From contig JANTUC010000002.1 of NCBI GenBank assembly GCA_026873275.1, positions 806,001-870,000 of the forward strand: a stretch of 64,000 nt of DNA. The letters run 5' to 3'. The position numbers were made by a program, and so were the translations under genes. Every line of letters begins with the position of its first letter. Positions within the stretch are counted from its first letter, which is position 1. The notes beneath the pieces were generated by a model, which searched no databases, was not told the DNA's origin, and worked only from the letters and a program-made list of their open reading frames with translations. Below are positions 55,301 to 64,000 of this stretch, piece after piece. Source of the DNA: Pseudopithomyces maydicus. Taxonomy: Eukaryota; Ascomycota; Dothideomycetes; Pleosporales; Didymosphaeriaceae.

Positions 55301-55739
55301 TTCTGTCACGGATGCCGGGAAGACAGTTACGCTTAAGAAGGGCGATCGCGTCTTTGTCAATCTACGCGCTGCGTCGCACGATGCGAGTGTCTTCCCTGAC
55401 CCGGACAAGCTGGACGTCAAACGTCCAGTCGACGCATACGTCCATCTTGGAAGCGGACCGCATCGCTGCCTCGGCGAGCCGATGAATAAGATTGCTTTGA
55501 CGGCCATGCTGAAGGAGGTAGCTCGCTTGAAGGGATTGCGACCTGCGAAAGGACCTCAAGGACAGGTACACAAGGTGGGGAAGCAGCTAAAAGAGGGGGA
55601 TGAATATGTTTTCCACGCGTATTTGACGGAGATGTGGAATGAGTTCTGGCCGTTCCCTTGTGGTAAGTTGGCTCCATGTGTACACTTTTGAAGCATCCAC
55701 TGACGATTTGCAGCTTTGAAGGTTAACTGGGATGATTAG
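52353..55739 (+). CDS. Psi-producing fatty-acid oxygenase (Ppo, dioxygenase-P450 fusion)
   Basis: Bifunctional oxylipin synthase of 1111 aa. An N-terminal haem peroxidase-like dioxygenase oxidises linoleate, and a C-terminal P450-like domain rearranges the hydroperoxide, giving psi factors that balance sexual and asexual development. The dioxygenase catalytic Tyr409 and proximal His412 are seen in FNLVYRWHSTMS; the distal His is probably in IIIHDCFRTDHRDY. The P450 half keeps the haem-thiolate Cys1039 (GSGPHRCLGEP) and the Asn920/Gln923 pair in VSNQGQ, which 8-DOX diol synthases use. This argues for PpoA-like activity and against PpoC-type 10-DOX, which lacks the Cys. One 51-bp intron (55663-55713) precedes a 26-nt last exon. 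The product specificity is inferred. Confidence 0.92.
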
Positions 55740-55869
55740 AAAGGGTAGTAAAGGATGGTGGATGTACCTGTAAGAGTTTGTCGAAGATGATGTGAATGTT
55801 ATTTTAGCCCACATGGGGCGTAAGAATTTTCGTAGGTCACTTTACAGCATCCCAAATATATAAATAAAA

Positions 55870-55924
<55 letters not shown>

Positions 55925-56117
55925 CGTAAAGACGTGCCCCAAAAGGAACAAAGTCTTCAAGTCGTGCATTGTTATTTCTCATAATCGTGCTGTCCCTAGT
56001 CTTTTTCATACGACGATGCCGATGACACGTACCTGGAACGCCTAGCATAGATGTATATCGTTGTAAGATAGGCAATACCCAGTAAAACTTTGCTAGAACC
56101 TGCAATATTATATCAAC
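55740..56117. other. Convergent intergenic region with composite microsatellite
   Basis: 378 bp tail-to-tail between the oxygenase gene and the DUF726 gene. It is dominated by the (CA)n(TA)n tract listed separately. Confidence 0.6.
55870..55924. repeat. Composite (AC)n(AT)n microsatellite
   Basis: About 13 AC units (55870-55895) run directly into about 14 AT units (55896-55924). It lies between two convergent stop codons. Confidence 0.97.
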
Positions 56118-58313
56118 TTAGCTCTTCGCTGCAGCCTGTCCCATCTCCTTGGCTTTCTTTTCCAACTCCACCATCTTCTCCGCCTCCGTCTTCTCCTTTC
56201 TTCCGCTCCCCCACAAAGTCCCTACATTCATCTTCTCCTTCATCCAATCCATCGTACTCGCCTCATTCTTCTTCTCGATGTCCCGTTCCAACTGCGCTTT
56301 CTCGTCATCCTCAGAAGAATTCGCCTTTTCCTTCTCGTCCCGCTCCTTCTTCTCCATAGCCTCGACAGCCTTCATCTCGCTCTCTTCCTTCTCTACTTCC
56401 TCGAGGTCAATGTCCTCAAAGCCGATCTTCTTCAGAATGCTACCGGTCAGGTAGCGGTACTGCAGGTGTCCGTTTACAATCTCGGAGACGTCGACGTTCT
56501 GTACGCCGTGGATACCCAGGACTGGCTGGAGCCCGGCAACACCGAGCTGGATGCTAGATGTACGGTATAGGAAGGCTAGGATGTAATCGTTCGTCGAGAA
56601 GACATTGACGACGCGACCGCTTACTACGCTGCGTATGCTTCGCCAGTCTTCGGGGTCGGATGGACAGGGGGATCCTAGAAATACGACGTTCTCGATGAGT
56701 CCGAAGGCTTTTCGTTTCGCCAAAGTCTGAAGGCAGGAGAAGATCAAGCGGGCACCGAGTGAATACCCGATCAGAGTCACCGGCCGCTCGCCTTGCACTC
56801 TGTTGATCAACGCGTCGGCGAGGACCTCGCCTGCCTTATCGGCACGGTATTTTGCCACCGAAAAAGGATTATCGAGCACCGACGATATCTTCAAGAGCGC
56901 AAGCGGCCACAGACCAGCAGCAAGAGCACCAAAGACGGTCCGTTTGATAATCTGACCTTTCGCGTATGACCACGCTGCGCTCCTAACGAAGCTATCCATG
57001 GAATTACCCAGCTTCAAAAGCGACTCAAGTTCCCACCGGAGGGCGAATCCCTCGATACTAGGCTCCATGTACCGCCACGGCACGACAACTTCTTCCTTGC
57101 TAGTCAACCAGCCCGAAATTGCAATCGCGACACGTAAGCGGCGGAATTCTTTGTCCAGCTTCCGCGGTCGATGGAAGTTGTGAATGGGAATGAAGCCAAA
57201 GTCTTCCACCTCGCGTGCGTAATCGTCCATGGCCTGACTTGTCATCTTCGCGCCGTACGCGCCGAAAAGACCGCCTACGAGAACCGAGGACGAGGCGAGC
57301 GTTCCGAGATAGCCTGCTGCTGCTGTGGCCCCAAGACCTAGTCCGCCCATCACGGAGCCTATACCGGCGGCGAGGAGGGGGGCAGCTAGGCCGCCCGTCA
57401 CGCCGATAAGTGCGGCGCCAGCGACTCCGGCGAGTCCTACTTTCCATTTCCGCGCCGTGCTCGAAGATTCTGCTGCTTTTTTGGTTTCAGCATCAGCGCT
57501 GAGCTGCTGCGATGCGGCTTCGAGGAGGCCCCGGGCTACCGTCTCTTCGTCGTTTTTCAGGATGGATAATTTGAGGTGCAGAGATGAGGTGAGGTGGAGT
57601 AGCAAGATTCTCGAATGTGCCGAGTACGTTTCCAGGCTGAGTATGATGAGTATGAGAGAATGCAGTACTAGCGCGCGCTTGTCTTGGTCCAAATGTGTGA
57701 GAACTGTCTGCATGGGTGGATACAGCTCCTTGAAAACGACGTCCTCATCTTCGCCTTTGTCGTCGAGTCCACTCAGGCTCTTCATACCTGTGTCGCTTCT
57801 CTTGATGGTTCTTTCTACATCGCGGTCTTTGACATTCTCAGTCTGCTGCTTTGCCTGGTCTCTCGAGTTGACGATCTCGCCCACTCTACCGACCACCTTC
57901 CCTCGCCACTCGTCAAAGTATCTGAGCATTTCCTTCTTCAGTTCCTGCACCTCTGGTTTGGCAAGCTCCTTCTTTGCATCTTCTTGCCTCTTCTCCCTCT
58001 CCTTCTTGAGCCGCTCCTTCTCTTTCCGGATCTTATCCTCTTTCTCGACATCAGCATGCTCGATGTCCGTGGATGCAGCGGCCAGCGCTGCTTCTTCCGA
58101 CAACGCAGGCTCTGCATCGAGGGGCGTTTCTTCGGGCGCGAAGGAGTCAAGGAGCGACTGCCGCATAGTTGCGGTGATAGTTGCGATCAAGAATGTCAAA
58201 TCGGCGCATTGGTCCGTCGTAAGCAGCGTCGTCAGAGACGCGTCTTGCTCCTCCTGGGAGTGCGACTTGGAGCGTGAATGCCCAAAGGGCAACTTTTTTG
58301 CAAAACCCTCCAT
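56118..58313 (-). CDS. TMCO4/DUF726-family membrane protein with alpha/beta-hydrolase motif
   Basis: Single-exon protein of 731 aa of the DUF726/TMCO4 family (yeast Mil1-like). A charged coiled-coil N-terminal third (KEKERLKKEREKRQEDAKKE) is followed by a glycine-rich hydrophobic hairpin (VGLAGVAGAALIGVTGGLAA, GIGSVMGGLGLGATAAAGYL) and a hydrolase-like domain with the GxSxG nucleophile motif in VTLIGYSLGARLIFSCLQTL. Later YRYLTGSILKKIGFEDIDLE precedes a highly charged C-terminus. Lipase activity is likely from the motif but not shown for most members. It has no intron and an intact frame, and converges on the oxygenase gene. Confidence 0.88.
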   Translation of the reverse strand: MEGFAKKLPFGHSRSKSHSQEEQDASLTTLLTTDQCADLTFLIATITATMRQSLLDSFAPEETPLDAEPALSEEAALAAASTDIEHADVEKEDKIRKEKERLKKEREKRQEDAKKELAKPEVQELKKEMLRYFDEWRGKVVGRVGEIVNSRDQAKQQTENVKDRDVERTIKRSDTGMKSLSGLDDKGEDEDVVFKELYPPMQTVLTHLDQDKRALVLHSLILIILSLETYSAHSRILLLHLTSSLHLKLSILKNDEETVARGLLEAASQQLSADAETKKAAESSSTARKWKVGLAGVAGAALIGVTGGLAAPLLAAGIGSVMGGLGLGATAAAGYLGTLASSSVLVGGLFGAYGAKMTSQAMDDYAREVEDFGFIPIHNFHRPRKLDKEFRRLRVAIAISGWLTSKEEVVVPWRYMEPSIEGFALRWELESLLKLGNSMDSFVRSAAWSYAKGQIIKRTVFGALAAGLWPLALLKISSVLDNPFSVAKYRADKAGEVLADALINRVQGERPVTLIGYSLGARLIFSCLQTLAKRKAFGLIENVVFLGSPCPSDPEDWRSIRSVVSGRVVNVFSTNDYILAFLYRTSSIQLGVAGLQPVLGIHGVQNVDVSEIVNGHLQYRYLTGSILKKIGFEDIDLEEVEKEESEMKAVEAMEKKERDEKEKANSSEDDEKAQLERDIEKKNEASTMDWMKEKMNVGTLWGSGRKEKTEAEKMVELEKKAKEMGQAAAKS

Positions 58314-58707
58314 CTGAGCGGATATGGGAGCCGGAAACTCTGAGATGCAAAGGCACCAGTGGATCGAGAGCTGCGTTGAATGTTGATGTGCTGCTGGGAT
58401 GACGTAGGGCTTTTAGTGGGGCGGGACCCTGACGCGTTCACGTATGGGCCATGACCGGATCGCCTTCCTATTGGCGGACGGACATGTTCCTACCGGCTTT
58501 GACACTTTCAACATGTGCCTATTTGGGAAGTTTCTCAGACTCTCTGAAAAGCTCATCCATTCGTCCATGTCTTGTCTATGGGCATTCGACACCTTTCACA
58601 GATTGACTGTCTGGACTATGCGGGACACTGTGAAGTGAGCTAGCAGTCAGGACAACTTGAAGTCAATTCATTAATTTGCAAAAGGAGTTATGAAGCCCCG
58701 ATTTTCC
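58314..58707. other. Intergenic region, no gene seen
   Basis: About 395 bp between two minus-strand genes. Nothing beyond promoter and terminator sequence is expected. Confidence 0.5.
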
Positions 58708-60171
58708 CTAATGGAGTTGTGTTTCTACCGCCAGCGGGAAAGTTCCTTGCGCTGAGGAAAACCCCTTTACCGCTCTTATATCATTCTTCAGCACCTCAAT
58801 CTGATCATCCTTGCCGTCTTTCGACTTGGGCAGTCCGTACGTGCTACCATAGAAGCCCCCAGAGCCAGGGTAGTACTGGTTCTGATAGCTCATGTCACTG
58901 AGATATGTTTGGAGGTCTGATAGCTGCGTCTTCAACGAGTTGAATGAGGCAGTGTCGTTGGAGCGCGTGGCTTCGAGCTCGCGCAGATGCGAGGTCAGAA
59001 TGTTGAGGCGACTCTGGTGGGACTTGACCAGGCTCTCGTTGTCATGAGCACCTTGGGATGATTCTGAATCTCGCCGTGAGAGGGTGGGTGTTGTCTGGGT
59101 GCCAAAGTCGCGGTGGAAGAGCTCTGTGGGGTCGGAATCGGCGTCTGAAACGTCGTCAGCCACATCGGAGGCGGCTGTCTTTGCTTTGGCGGCCGGGTCG
59201 ACAGAGGCAGCGTCTCGTAGACGGTCGTTCAGCTTGTCGAGCTGTTCTTGGGTGTGTTGTGCAAAGTCATGGCGGGAATCGGTCAGTCCCTGGGTCATGG
59301 GAGCGACTATGTATTTGGATAGGCCATATAGCGTTGCGACGAGTCCTCCTGCTATGTATGCGGTGTTCAATAGACGGCTTGTTGTGATGAGTGGCGGCTG
59401 CTGGGTGGGCTGGGCGAGAAACTCGGGATATGTGACGATGGGCGGGACGTCGCGGGGCTGTGATTGGGATTGGGATTGGGATTGGGATTGGGATTGGGGT
59501 CGCGACGCAGATGGCCATGCGCACTCGTCGAGATCTGTGAGTCCGGTCGAGGCAGGGCGTGGAGGTTGGCTGGCTAGCAGGCGCTCGGCATGGTCCTCGT
59601 CGACGCCCTTGGACTGCAGGAACTCAATCTTCTTCTCGCGCGAGGCATCCCGGACGGCGGGGTCGTCGAGGAACTTGGACGCCTGGTCCAGCAGAGGTTG
59701 GTCGTCGGGCGCGGTCTCGTGGACGGTGTCTGGTGCGTCTGTGGCTACGTCTGCGTCTGCGTCTGCGTCTGTGTCTGTATCTGTGTGTGGTTCTTCTCCC
59801 TCCATCTCGACATCTGCCTCGGTGGGCACGGGTGCAGGTGGCTGTGCTTGTGCGCGCTGCCACGACGGTATGCCCTTGCTGCTGGCCATGGTGTGGGAGG
59901 GTGGTGGTGGTGGTGGTGGTTCTTCTCCCTCCATCTCTACCTCTGCCTCGGTGGGCACGGGTGCAGGCGGCTGTGCTTGTGCGCGCTGCCACGATGGTAT
60001 CCCCTTGTTGCCGGCCATGGTGTGGGAGTGTGAGGGAGGGCGACTGTTGCGGCTGGCACTGGAGACGGTCGCGGAGGGATGCGCTGCGACGGGCACCACA
60101 GGCGGAGCCGAGGTCTGGGGAAGAAGCGGCCGCCTTTCCCCTTCCAGCGGCCAAACATTTGGTCTTCGCAT
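58708..60171 (-). CDS. Pex14-family peroxisomal docking protein with duplicated N-terminus
   Basis: Contains the Pex14 N-terminal helical domain (PLLDQASKFLDDPAVRDASR, EKKIEFLQSKGVDEDHAERL), which binds the import receptor Pex5. It is followed by a membrane helix (LLNTAYIAGGLVATLYGLSK), a coiled-coil (QSRLNILTSHLRELEATRSN) and the end KNDIRAVKGFSS. The domain is not at the extreme N-terminus but after a GIPSWQRAQAQPPAPVPTEA segment, as in the fungal Pex14-related proteins (Pex33 or Pex14/17 type). That segment is present twice in tandem (129-bp unit). Three start codons are possible: 60171, MAGNKG near 60018, or MASSKG near 59889. Simple repeats encode Asp/Thr/Ala and Gln/Ser tracts. No intron. 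Confidence 0.8.
   Translation of the reverse strand: MRRPNVWPLEGERRPLLPQTSAPPVVPVAAHPSATVSSASRNSRPPSHSHTMAGNKGIPSWQRAQAQPPAPVPTEAEVEMEGEEPPPPPPPSHTMASSKGIPSWQRAQAQPPAPVPTEADVEMEGEEPHTDTDTDADADADVATDAPDTVHETAPDDQPLLDQASKFLDDPAVRDASREKKIEFLQSKGVDEDHAERLLASQPPRPASTGLTDLDECAWPSASRPQSQSQSQSQSQSQPRDVPPIVTYPEFLAQPTQQPPLITTSRLLNTAYIAGGLVATLYGLSKYIVAPMTQGLTDSRHDFAQHTQEQLDKLNDRLRDAASVDPAAKAKTAASDVADDVSDADSDPTELFHRDFGTQTTPTLSRRDSESSQGAHDNESLVKSHQSRLNILTSHLRELEATRSNDTASFNSLKTQLSDLQTYLSDMSYQNQYYPGSGGFYGSTYGLPKSKDGKDDQIEVLKNDIRAVKGFSSAQGTFPLAVETQLH
59462..59499 (-). repeat. GATTGG hexanucleotide repeat (Gln-Ser tract)
   Basis: About six GATTGG units on the plus strand encode a (Gln-Ser) repeat on the minus strand. 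It is not a telomeric repeat (TTAGGG) and lies within coding sequence. Confidence 0.9.
59749..59788 (-). repeat. GTCTGC/GTCTGT hexanucleotide repeat (Asp-Ala / Asp-Thr tract)
   Basis: A run of hexamers encoding alternating Asp-Ala and Asp-Thr residues on the minus strand. It is length-variable by nature and lies between the duplicated N-terminal block and the Pex14 domain. Confidence 0.85.
59789..60046 (-). repeat. Tandem 129-bp duplication in the Pex14-family gene
   Basis: Two nearly identical units, beginning with ggttcttctccctcc at 59789 and 59918, each encode a 43-aa block (HTMA..GIPSWQRAQAQPPAPVPTEA..). Each unit carries its own ATG. A GGT trinucleotide run lies at the junction. The few differences suggest a recent event. 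Confidence 0.88.
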
Positions 60172-60664
60172 TCAGCGCATCGGCGGTACAGAGCACATCA
60201 CGCCCATCGGCAGCGCAGAATCCGGCATCGCACGCTCGCGCGCATTGCTGCTGCTCTCGATGCCTCCGACGGACCGCGCAGCCAAGCGCTTACGGCGCCT
60301 CAGCACCGATTACGACGAGTCGGACGCAACGGACGACTGGCACAAAGGCAATAGCAATGCTCCCAGGTATGTGGCTGATCCGCCATCCGCCTCCTCGACT
60401 GCAACTTCCCTCCCCAGCTGCGGTGCGACGCGAGAGACGCGAATGTCGACGCCCGCCCCAGGTGCCCCCAGCCCTCACCACTCCTTCACCGTCCCACCGT
60501 CCCACCGTCCCACCTTCCCACCCTGCCCAACGGAACCCCTGCTGCCTCCGCCCCAGAGGACGCGCCGGCAACAGCTCTGTTGATCCTACGCACCTTCGCC
60601 TTGGCCAGCTTGACAGCCGACGGCCTGCCTCCTCCACCACCAACACCCCATCACCACCGCCCAC
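60172..60664. other. Divergent intergenic region, Pex14-family / IES2
   Basis: About 490 bp between divergent genes. It is GC-rich with CCCACCGTC-type short repeats near 60485-60520. If the Pex14-family gene starts at an internal Met, the promoter extends further left and includes a CCGAGG core at 60108-60113. Confidence 0.5.
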
Positions 60665-61992
60665 ATGCCTCGCCTGCGCTCTCGCGCCAGTCTGACCGCC
60701 AACAGTGCCCCGGCGCCCACCGCTTCATCCACTCGTCCCCGCCGCAACACGGCCAGCAGGGCCCCGCCCGCCGCCGTAATTCAGCGTTCGTCCCCCGAAG
60801 ACTCGCGCCAGTCCTTGAATCTCACAGTCAAAGCGTCCCCAGGCAAGCTCCGCGACGCCACCCAGACCCGAGCCTCTACCGCCGTCAGCTCGCGTAACAT
60901 TGTTGCGGGGAAGCGCGCACGCAACAGCAGGGTTGTGCGCGAGATCGACAGCGACGATGAGGAGGAGGATGACGACGACGAAGCCGACGAGGTAGACGCC
61001 ATGGATGTGGACGACGATGACGATGACGAAGATGAGGACGGCGACGGTGACGAAGACGACGATGTCCAGGTCGATGCCGACGGCGACGACGACGACGATG
61101 AGATGGACGCCGAGGGCGAAGAGGACGACGACATGGAAGTCACCCCCGCGCCCCGACTCGTTGTGCCGAGCAATAAAAACGTGCCCGTCAAGCAAAAACT
61201 CGCCCAGGACTCGGTTGAAGCCAAAGAGATGGCAATGGATGACGACGACGACGAACTCTCTGAGCTAGATTCCGAGTTGGAGGGAGAAGATGAGGACGCA
61301 GAGGGCGAGGACGAGGATGCTGAAGGAGAGGAAGATGACGAGCTGGCAGCTATCAACGACGACGATGAGGACATGGACAGTGATGAGGACATGAGCCGGG
61401 ACCAAACCCCAGATCTCAGCAAGATGACCCGGCGACAACAGGCCATGGTTGTTCAAGGTGCTGACGACGGACTGATGGCTCTTTCTAACGGTATGTTTCC
61501 TCGTTTCATTGTGCAATTGTATCTAATAACTTCGTGCAGAGGCTCAGAAGAAGAAGCATTTGACTGCTGAAGAGATCACATCACGGAGGGCAGAAATGGC
61601 ACGTCGACGCAAGAATCTAAGCGAAAAGCGTAATGAGGAGGAGAAGGTAGGGTCTTTTTCCATTTCTTTTTCAACTACTCATGATTGCAATCTATGTATG
61701 CTGACTTTGACAGATGGACACCATCAACCGTCTCCTAAAGAAACAGCCGCCAAAGCGTGGACGAAAGGGTGCGACTCAGGAGGACGCAGAATCTGGCCAG
61801 CCAGAAGACGAGAAGAAGGAGCCCGAGAAGATAAACCCCATTTTCATCCGTTACAAGCAAAACAGGAATGGCACCAGCCTGGGCGTTCCAGACGAGTGGC
61901 TGGATGCTCCGGCAGGCGCATTCTTCAACGGCAAACTTGCGAAGCCTGTTTCGAGGCCGTTCAGCGGGCGTATGGTCGAAGAGGTTTCATGA
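60665..61992 (+). CDS. IES2: INO80 chromatin-remodelling complex subunit Ies2 (PAPA-1 domain)
   Basis: Subunit of the INO80 nucleosome remodeller. Three exons (60665-61490, 61540-61646, 61714-61992; introns 49 and 67 bp), 403 aa. The N-terminus is basic (MPRLRSRASLTANSAPAPTA). Residues about 95-260 are extremely acidic, with Asp/Glu tracts. The PAPA-1 signature follows across the exon junctions: LTAEEITSRRAEMARRRKNL, SEKRNEEEK and MDTINRLLKKQPPKRGRKG. The C-terminal YKQNRNGTSLGVPDEWL resembles the family end. The frame is intact despite the repetitive acidic stretch. Confidence 0.9.
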
Positions 61993-62363
61993 TAAATTTC
62001 GTCAGGAAGGCAAGGAATTGGGTTGCATTTACTGGAGTATAGGACACTGGATTCAGCAATATACCGTGTTGGGTGGATATTCAGGGCTTGAAAAGAAATG
62101 TGCGTCGCCGTCCAAGGAAGCATATTAGTTTCGAACGCTGGCGTCAGTCGCGACAAGAAAGTATACTTCTCGCGTGTGCCACAGTTGGAGTGTGGGCAAA
62201 ACCACCTGATTGGTTTCAGACATTGGTGACATTATAATTTATCTACAAGAAATGAACGTCGTTACAAACTCTATCGGCCGATGTTCCGGCACCCTCCACA
62301 CGCATTTCGCATACGCTTCATAATATGCTTTGTGTGGAATACCTGGGCGTAGTCTTAGCACAC
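61993..62363. other. Convergent intergenic region, no gene seen
   Basis: About 370 bp tail-to-tail between IES2 and the chitin-binding protein gene. Confidence 0.5.
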
Positions 62364-63169
62364 CTACAAACATGCTCCCCAGTTCTTCTGGCACCAGTTG
62401 TCTGCGCCACAGAAGTCAACCTGTTCGTACACGTCAGTCAAGCGCCCTTCGTGGCAATCGCAATGCTTACCCCTGTACCGCAAAAGTTGCTCCCTGAACA
62501 GCACAATCCATCCCCGCACTTCTTATTCACAATCGGTCCACACGTCTCGCCGTTCCCAGCCAGGCCTGGCGTTCCCGTCGGCTGCGGAGGCTTCTCTTCA
62601 TTATCACACTTTCCATACCCACCTTGACACCCCTCTCCACAGTACAAGTTCTGGTCCTGAATGTCATTCTTCGGTCCGCAGTGCCCGGCCGACGAGCAGC
62701 ATCTGTAGAAATACCCGCCTAGTCCGGCGCCGGGGCAGGACACGCCGCCTTGGGCGTTCCCGCACACATCGATCACGGGGACCTCGGAGGCGTAAGGGGA
62801 TGATGTTTCGGTGACGGTGGCGGTGAAGGTCACGAAGGGGGCGGTGGTGATGTCCCGTTTGGTGGTCGTTCGAAGGGTGGAGATGGATTCAGAGGCGCAC
62901 TGGGAGTCTTTTCCCGAGAAAGTCTTGAGGCAGGTGGAGGGGTCGCAGTGGGCGGGTCCGATATCACACCAGCCGTATTGGCTACCTGGGGTGGCGGGTT
63001 AGATTTTATATGTACATACATAGATATAAGTTGTAGTGGTGAATAAGGAAAGGAAGAAAGACTTACAGCATTTACCTGCCTCGCAGACCTGATTGTTGTA
63101 TTCAGGGCCGCAATTCTGAGCCGCGACGAGGGAGGCCAGGGAAAACAGCGCAAAGGTAACGCCGCGCAT
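62364..63169 (-). CDS. Secreted protein with three hevein-type (CBM18-like) chitin-binding modules
   Basis: Predicted secreted, Cys-rich protein of 224 aa. Exons are 63169-63067, 62985-62471 and 62420-62364 (introns 81 and 50 bp). The signal peptide is MRGVTFALFSLASLVAAQ. Module 1 (CGPEYNNQVCEAGKCCSQYG, spliced across intron 1) is a clear chitin-binding type 1 motif. Module 2 (GGYFYRCCSSAGHCGPKND..CGEGC) and module 3 (CGPIVNKKCGDGLCCSGSNF, then CGTGVDFCG across intron 2) are similar. Linkers are Thr/Pro-rich. Such proteins bind chitin in fungal walls and, in plant-associated fungi, can shield hyphae from chitinases or hide chitin fragments. No enzymatic domain is present. The role here is inference. 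Confidence 0.85.
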
Positions 63170-64000
63170 TGTGGTGATGATGATGATGATGTTTACAATA
63201 TAAACTTTTCGGCGATCCGGTACGGTAGGTACAATACAGCGTCCCTCTTTCTCACTACTCCAACGATTGCGAAAGAATACTTTTCCTTACGGGAAACGAA
63301 AGGGAATACAGGTTAAAGTCAGTCATCGGAAAACAATCCCGTCCCATTTGCATGCTTATAAGCTTCCCTCCCCTCTGCCACACTTGGTCTATTGTTAGTT
63401 TTATTGGTAGACCCTCCCCTACCTGCCACCCCGGAAGCGTTCCGGTTATCCAGCACAAGCGTAGAGCTAAGCAATCAAGAATGTTGCTAGTGCTGCTAGT
63501 GAGGCTGAGAACCACGGTGCGGCCTGTCTGCGGTCCAGCCATTTTCTTCGTGAAAAGATAAATTTGCTGGGCAACGAATGCTGTGTAGCGCTGCAGGTGG
63601 CCGGTGGTGCGCGGGTTGCATGCATAATTACATGAGGAGCGCATGTTGTTGGGTGGCTAGGCCGTGTTGTGCCTATCTATCCATTCATATGATGGTAATA
63701 CGCGTATGCGTGGTTATATGCATTGAAGCAGGTTGCTACTCTTTTTGTTATTACACGTACATGCTCAGGTGCATAGCAATGGGCGTTGTGGAATGTCGCT
63801 TAGTTCACGCATGAGCATGTATACATGAAGCGACAATGGCCGACCCGATGTGTTGTCTACAATAAATTTTCTCGGGTGCGCCGGTTGCCTGTGGATATAC
63901 TAGTGTCACTCCGTGCCACAAAGCAGATGGTATACTGGGCGTGCCCTGGTAGAATTACGCGTGGTTAGAATGATTGCGACCAGGATCTTACATTTTGACT
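63170..64000. other. Terminal intergenic region, no gene seen
   Basis: About 830 bp to the window end. A (GAT)n run (63174-63191) lies in the leader of the chitin-binding gene. No coding sequence or RNA gene was recognised. Confidence 0.5.

Noticed and set aside
57325..58317. Long plus-strand Ser-rich ORF over the DUF726 gene
   Set aside because: Antisense reading of the charged coiled-coil; the minus-strand protein has family motifs and a GxSxG site.
59462..59499. Interstitial telomere repeat
   Set aside because: The unit is GATTGG, not TTAGGG, and it encodes an in-frame Gln-Ser tract.
59084..60583. 499-codon plus-strand ORF antisense to the Pex14-family gene
   Set aside because: It is the mirror of low-complexity coding repeats (Val/Cys/Trp/Asp tracts), lacks any motif, and the minus strand carries a clear Pex14 domain.
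60781..61446. Minus-strand poly-Ser ORF at IES2
   Set aside because: Reverse complement of the Asp/Glu-rich tract; Ies2 motifs are on the plus strand.
1..64000. tRNA genes, transposons, prophage, CRISPR, biosynthetic megasynthase cluster
   Set aside because: No cloverleaf with A/B boxes, no transposase or reverse transcriptase, no regularly spaced repeats, and no NRPS/PKS/terpene genes were seen; the oxygenase and propeller genes alone do not make a cluster.

Overview
The window is about 64 kb of nuclear DNA from a filamentous ascomycete. Pezizomycotina is clear, and a Dothideomycetes (Pleosporales-like) origin is likely. The evidence is monocistronic genes on both strands, short GT-AG introns mostly of 45-80 bp, and fungal-specific genes (psi-factor oxygenase, Rxt3, Ies2, Pex14-family protein, membrane-anchored GH3 beta-glucosidase). 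I found no prophage, transposon, CRISPR array, rRNA or recognisable tRNA. The layout is that of an ordinary chromosome arm, mostly housekeeping genes with a few lineage-specific ones.

Left part (1-23 kb): the 3' end of tryptophan synthase; an SPX-domain low-affinity phosphate transporter; a tandem pair of secreted six-bladed propeller proteins; a 4-TM protein and a small glycine-rich membrane protein; a divergent pair encoding 2-methylisocitrate lyase (minus) and 2-methylcitrate synthase (plus), two steps of mitochondrial propionyl-CoA detoxification; a GH3 beta-glucosidase; ribosomal protein eS8; a 2EXR-like protein; and ATP synthase OSCP. Middle part (23-46 kb): a RING protein with an internal duplication; battenin (BTN1/CLN3); the Rpd3L subunit Rxt3; 6-phosphofructo-2-kinase/fructose-2,6-bisphosphatase; a fungal orphan gene; a small Cys-cluster protein; a GatC-like amidotransferase subunit; Sec17; and two adjacent but unrelated F-box genes, followed by 1.7 kb without a convincing gene. 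Right part (46-64 kb): an Aps1-like Nudix hydrolase; arginyltransferase ATE1; enoyl-CoA reductase TSC13; a psi-producing oxygenase; a TMCO4/DUF726 protein; a Pex14-family docking protein with a duplicated N-terminus; the INO80 subunit Ies2; and a secreted protein with three hevein-like chitin-binding modules.

The most striking observation is technical. At least eight genes are each broken by apparent single-base deletions, usually in a homopolymer (C/G runs of 4-5, T runs of 3-6). Restoring one base per site makes each spliced coding length a multiple of three and restores family-conserved sequence. The same signature across essential and non-essential genes points to homopolymer under-calling in the assembly rather than to pseudogenes. 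Gene models taken automatically from this sequence will be truncated at these sites.

The best biological leads are the methylcitrate divergent pair, with two CCGAGG cores in the shared promoter; the start-codon-containing duplication in the Pex14-family gene; the orphan gene at 35.9-37.9 kb; and several micro-exons (5, 8, 12 and 14 nt). Exon boundaries below were worked out by hand from splice signals, reading-frame phase and family conservation; no alignment or transcript data were available.
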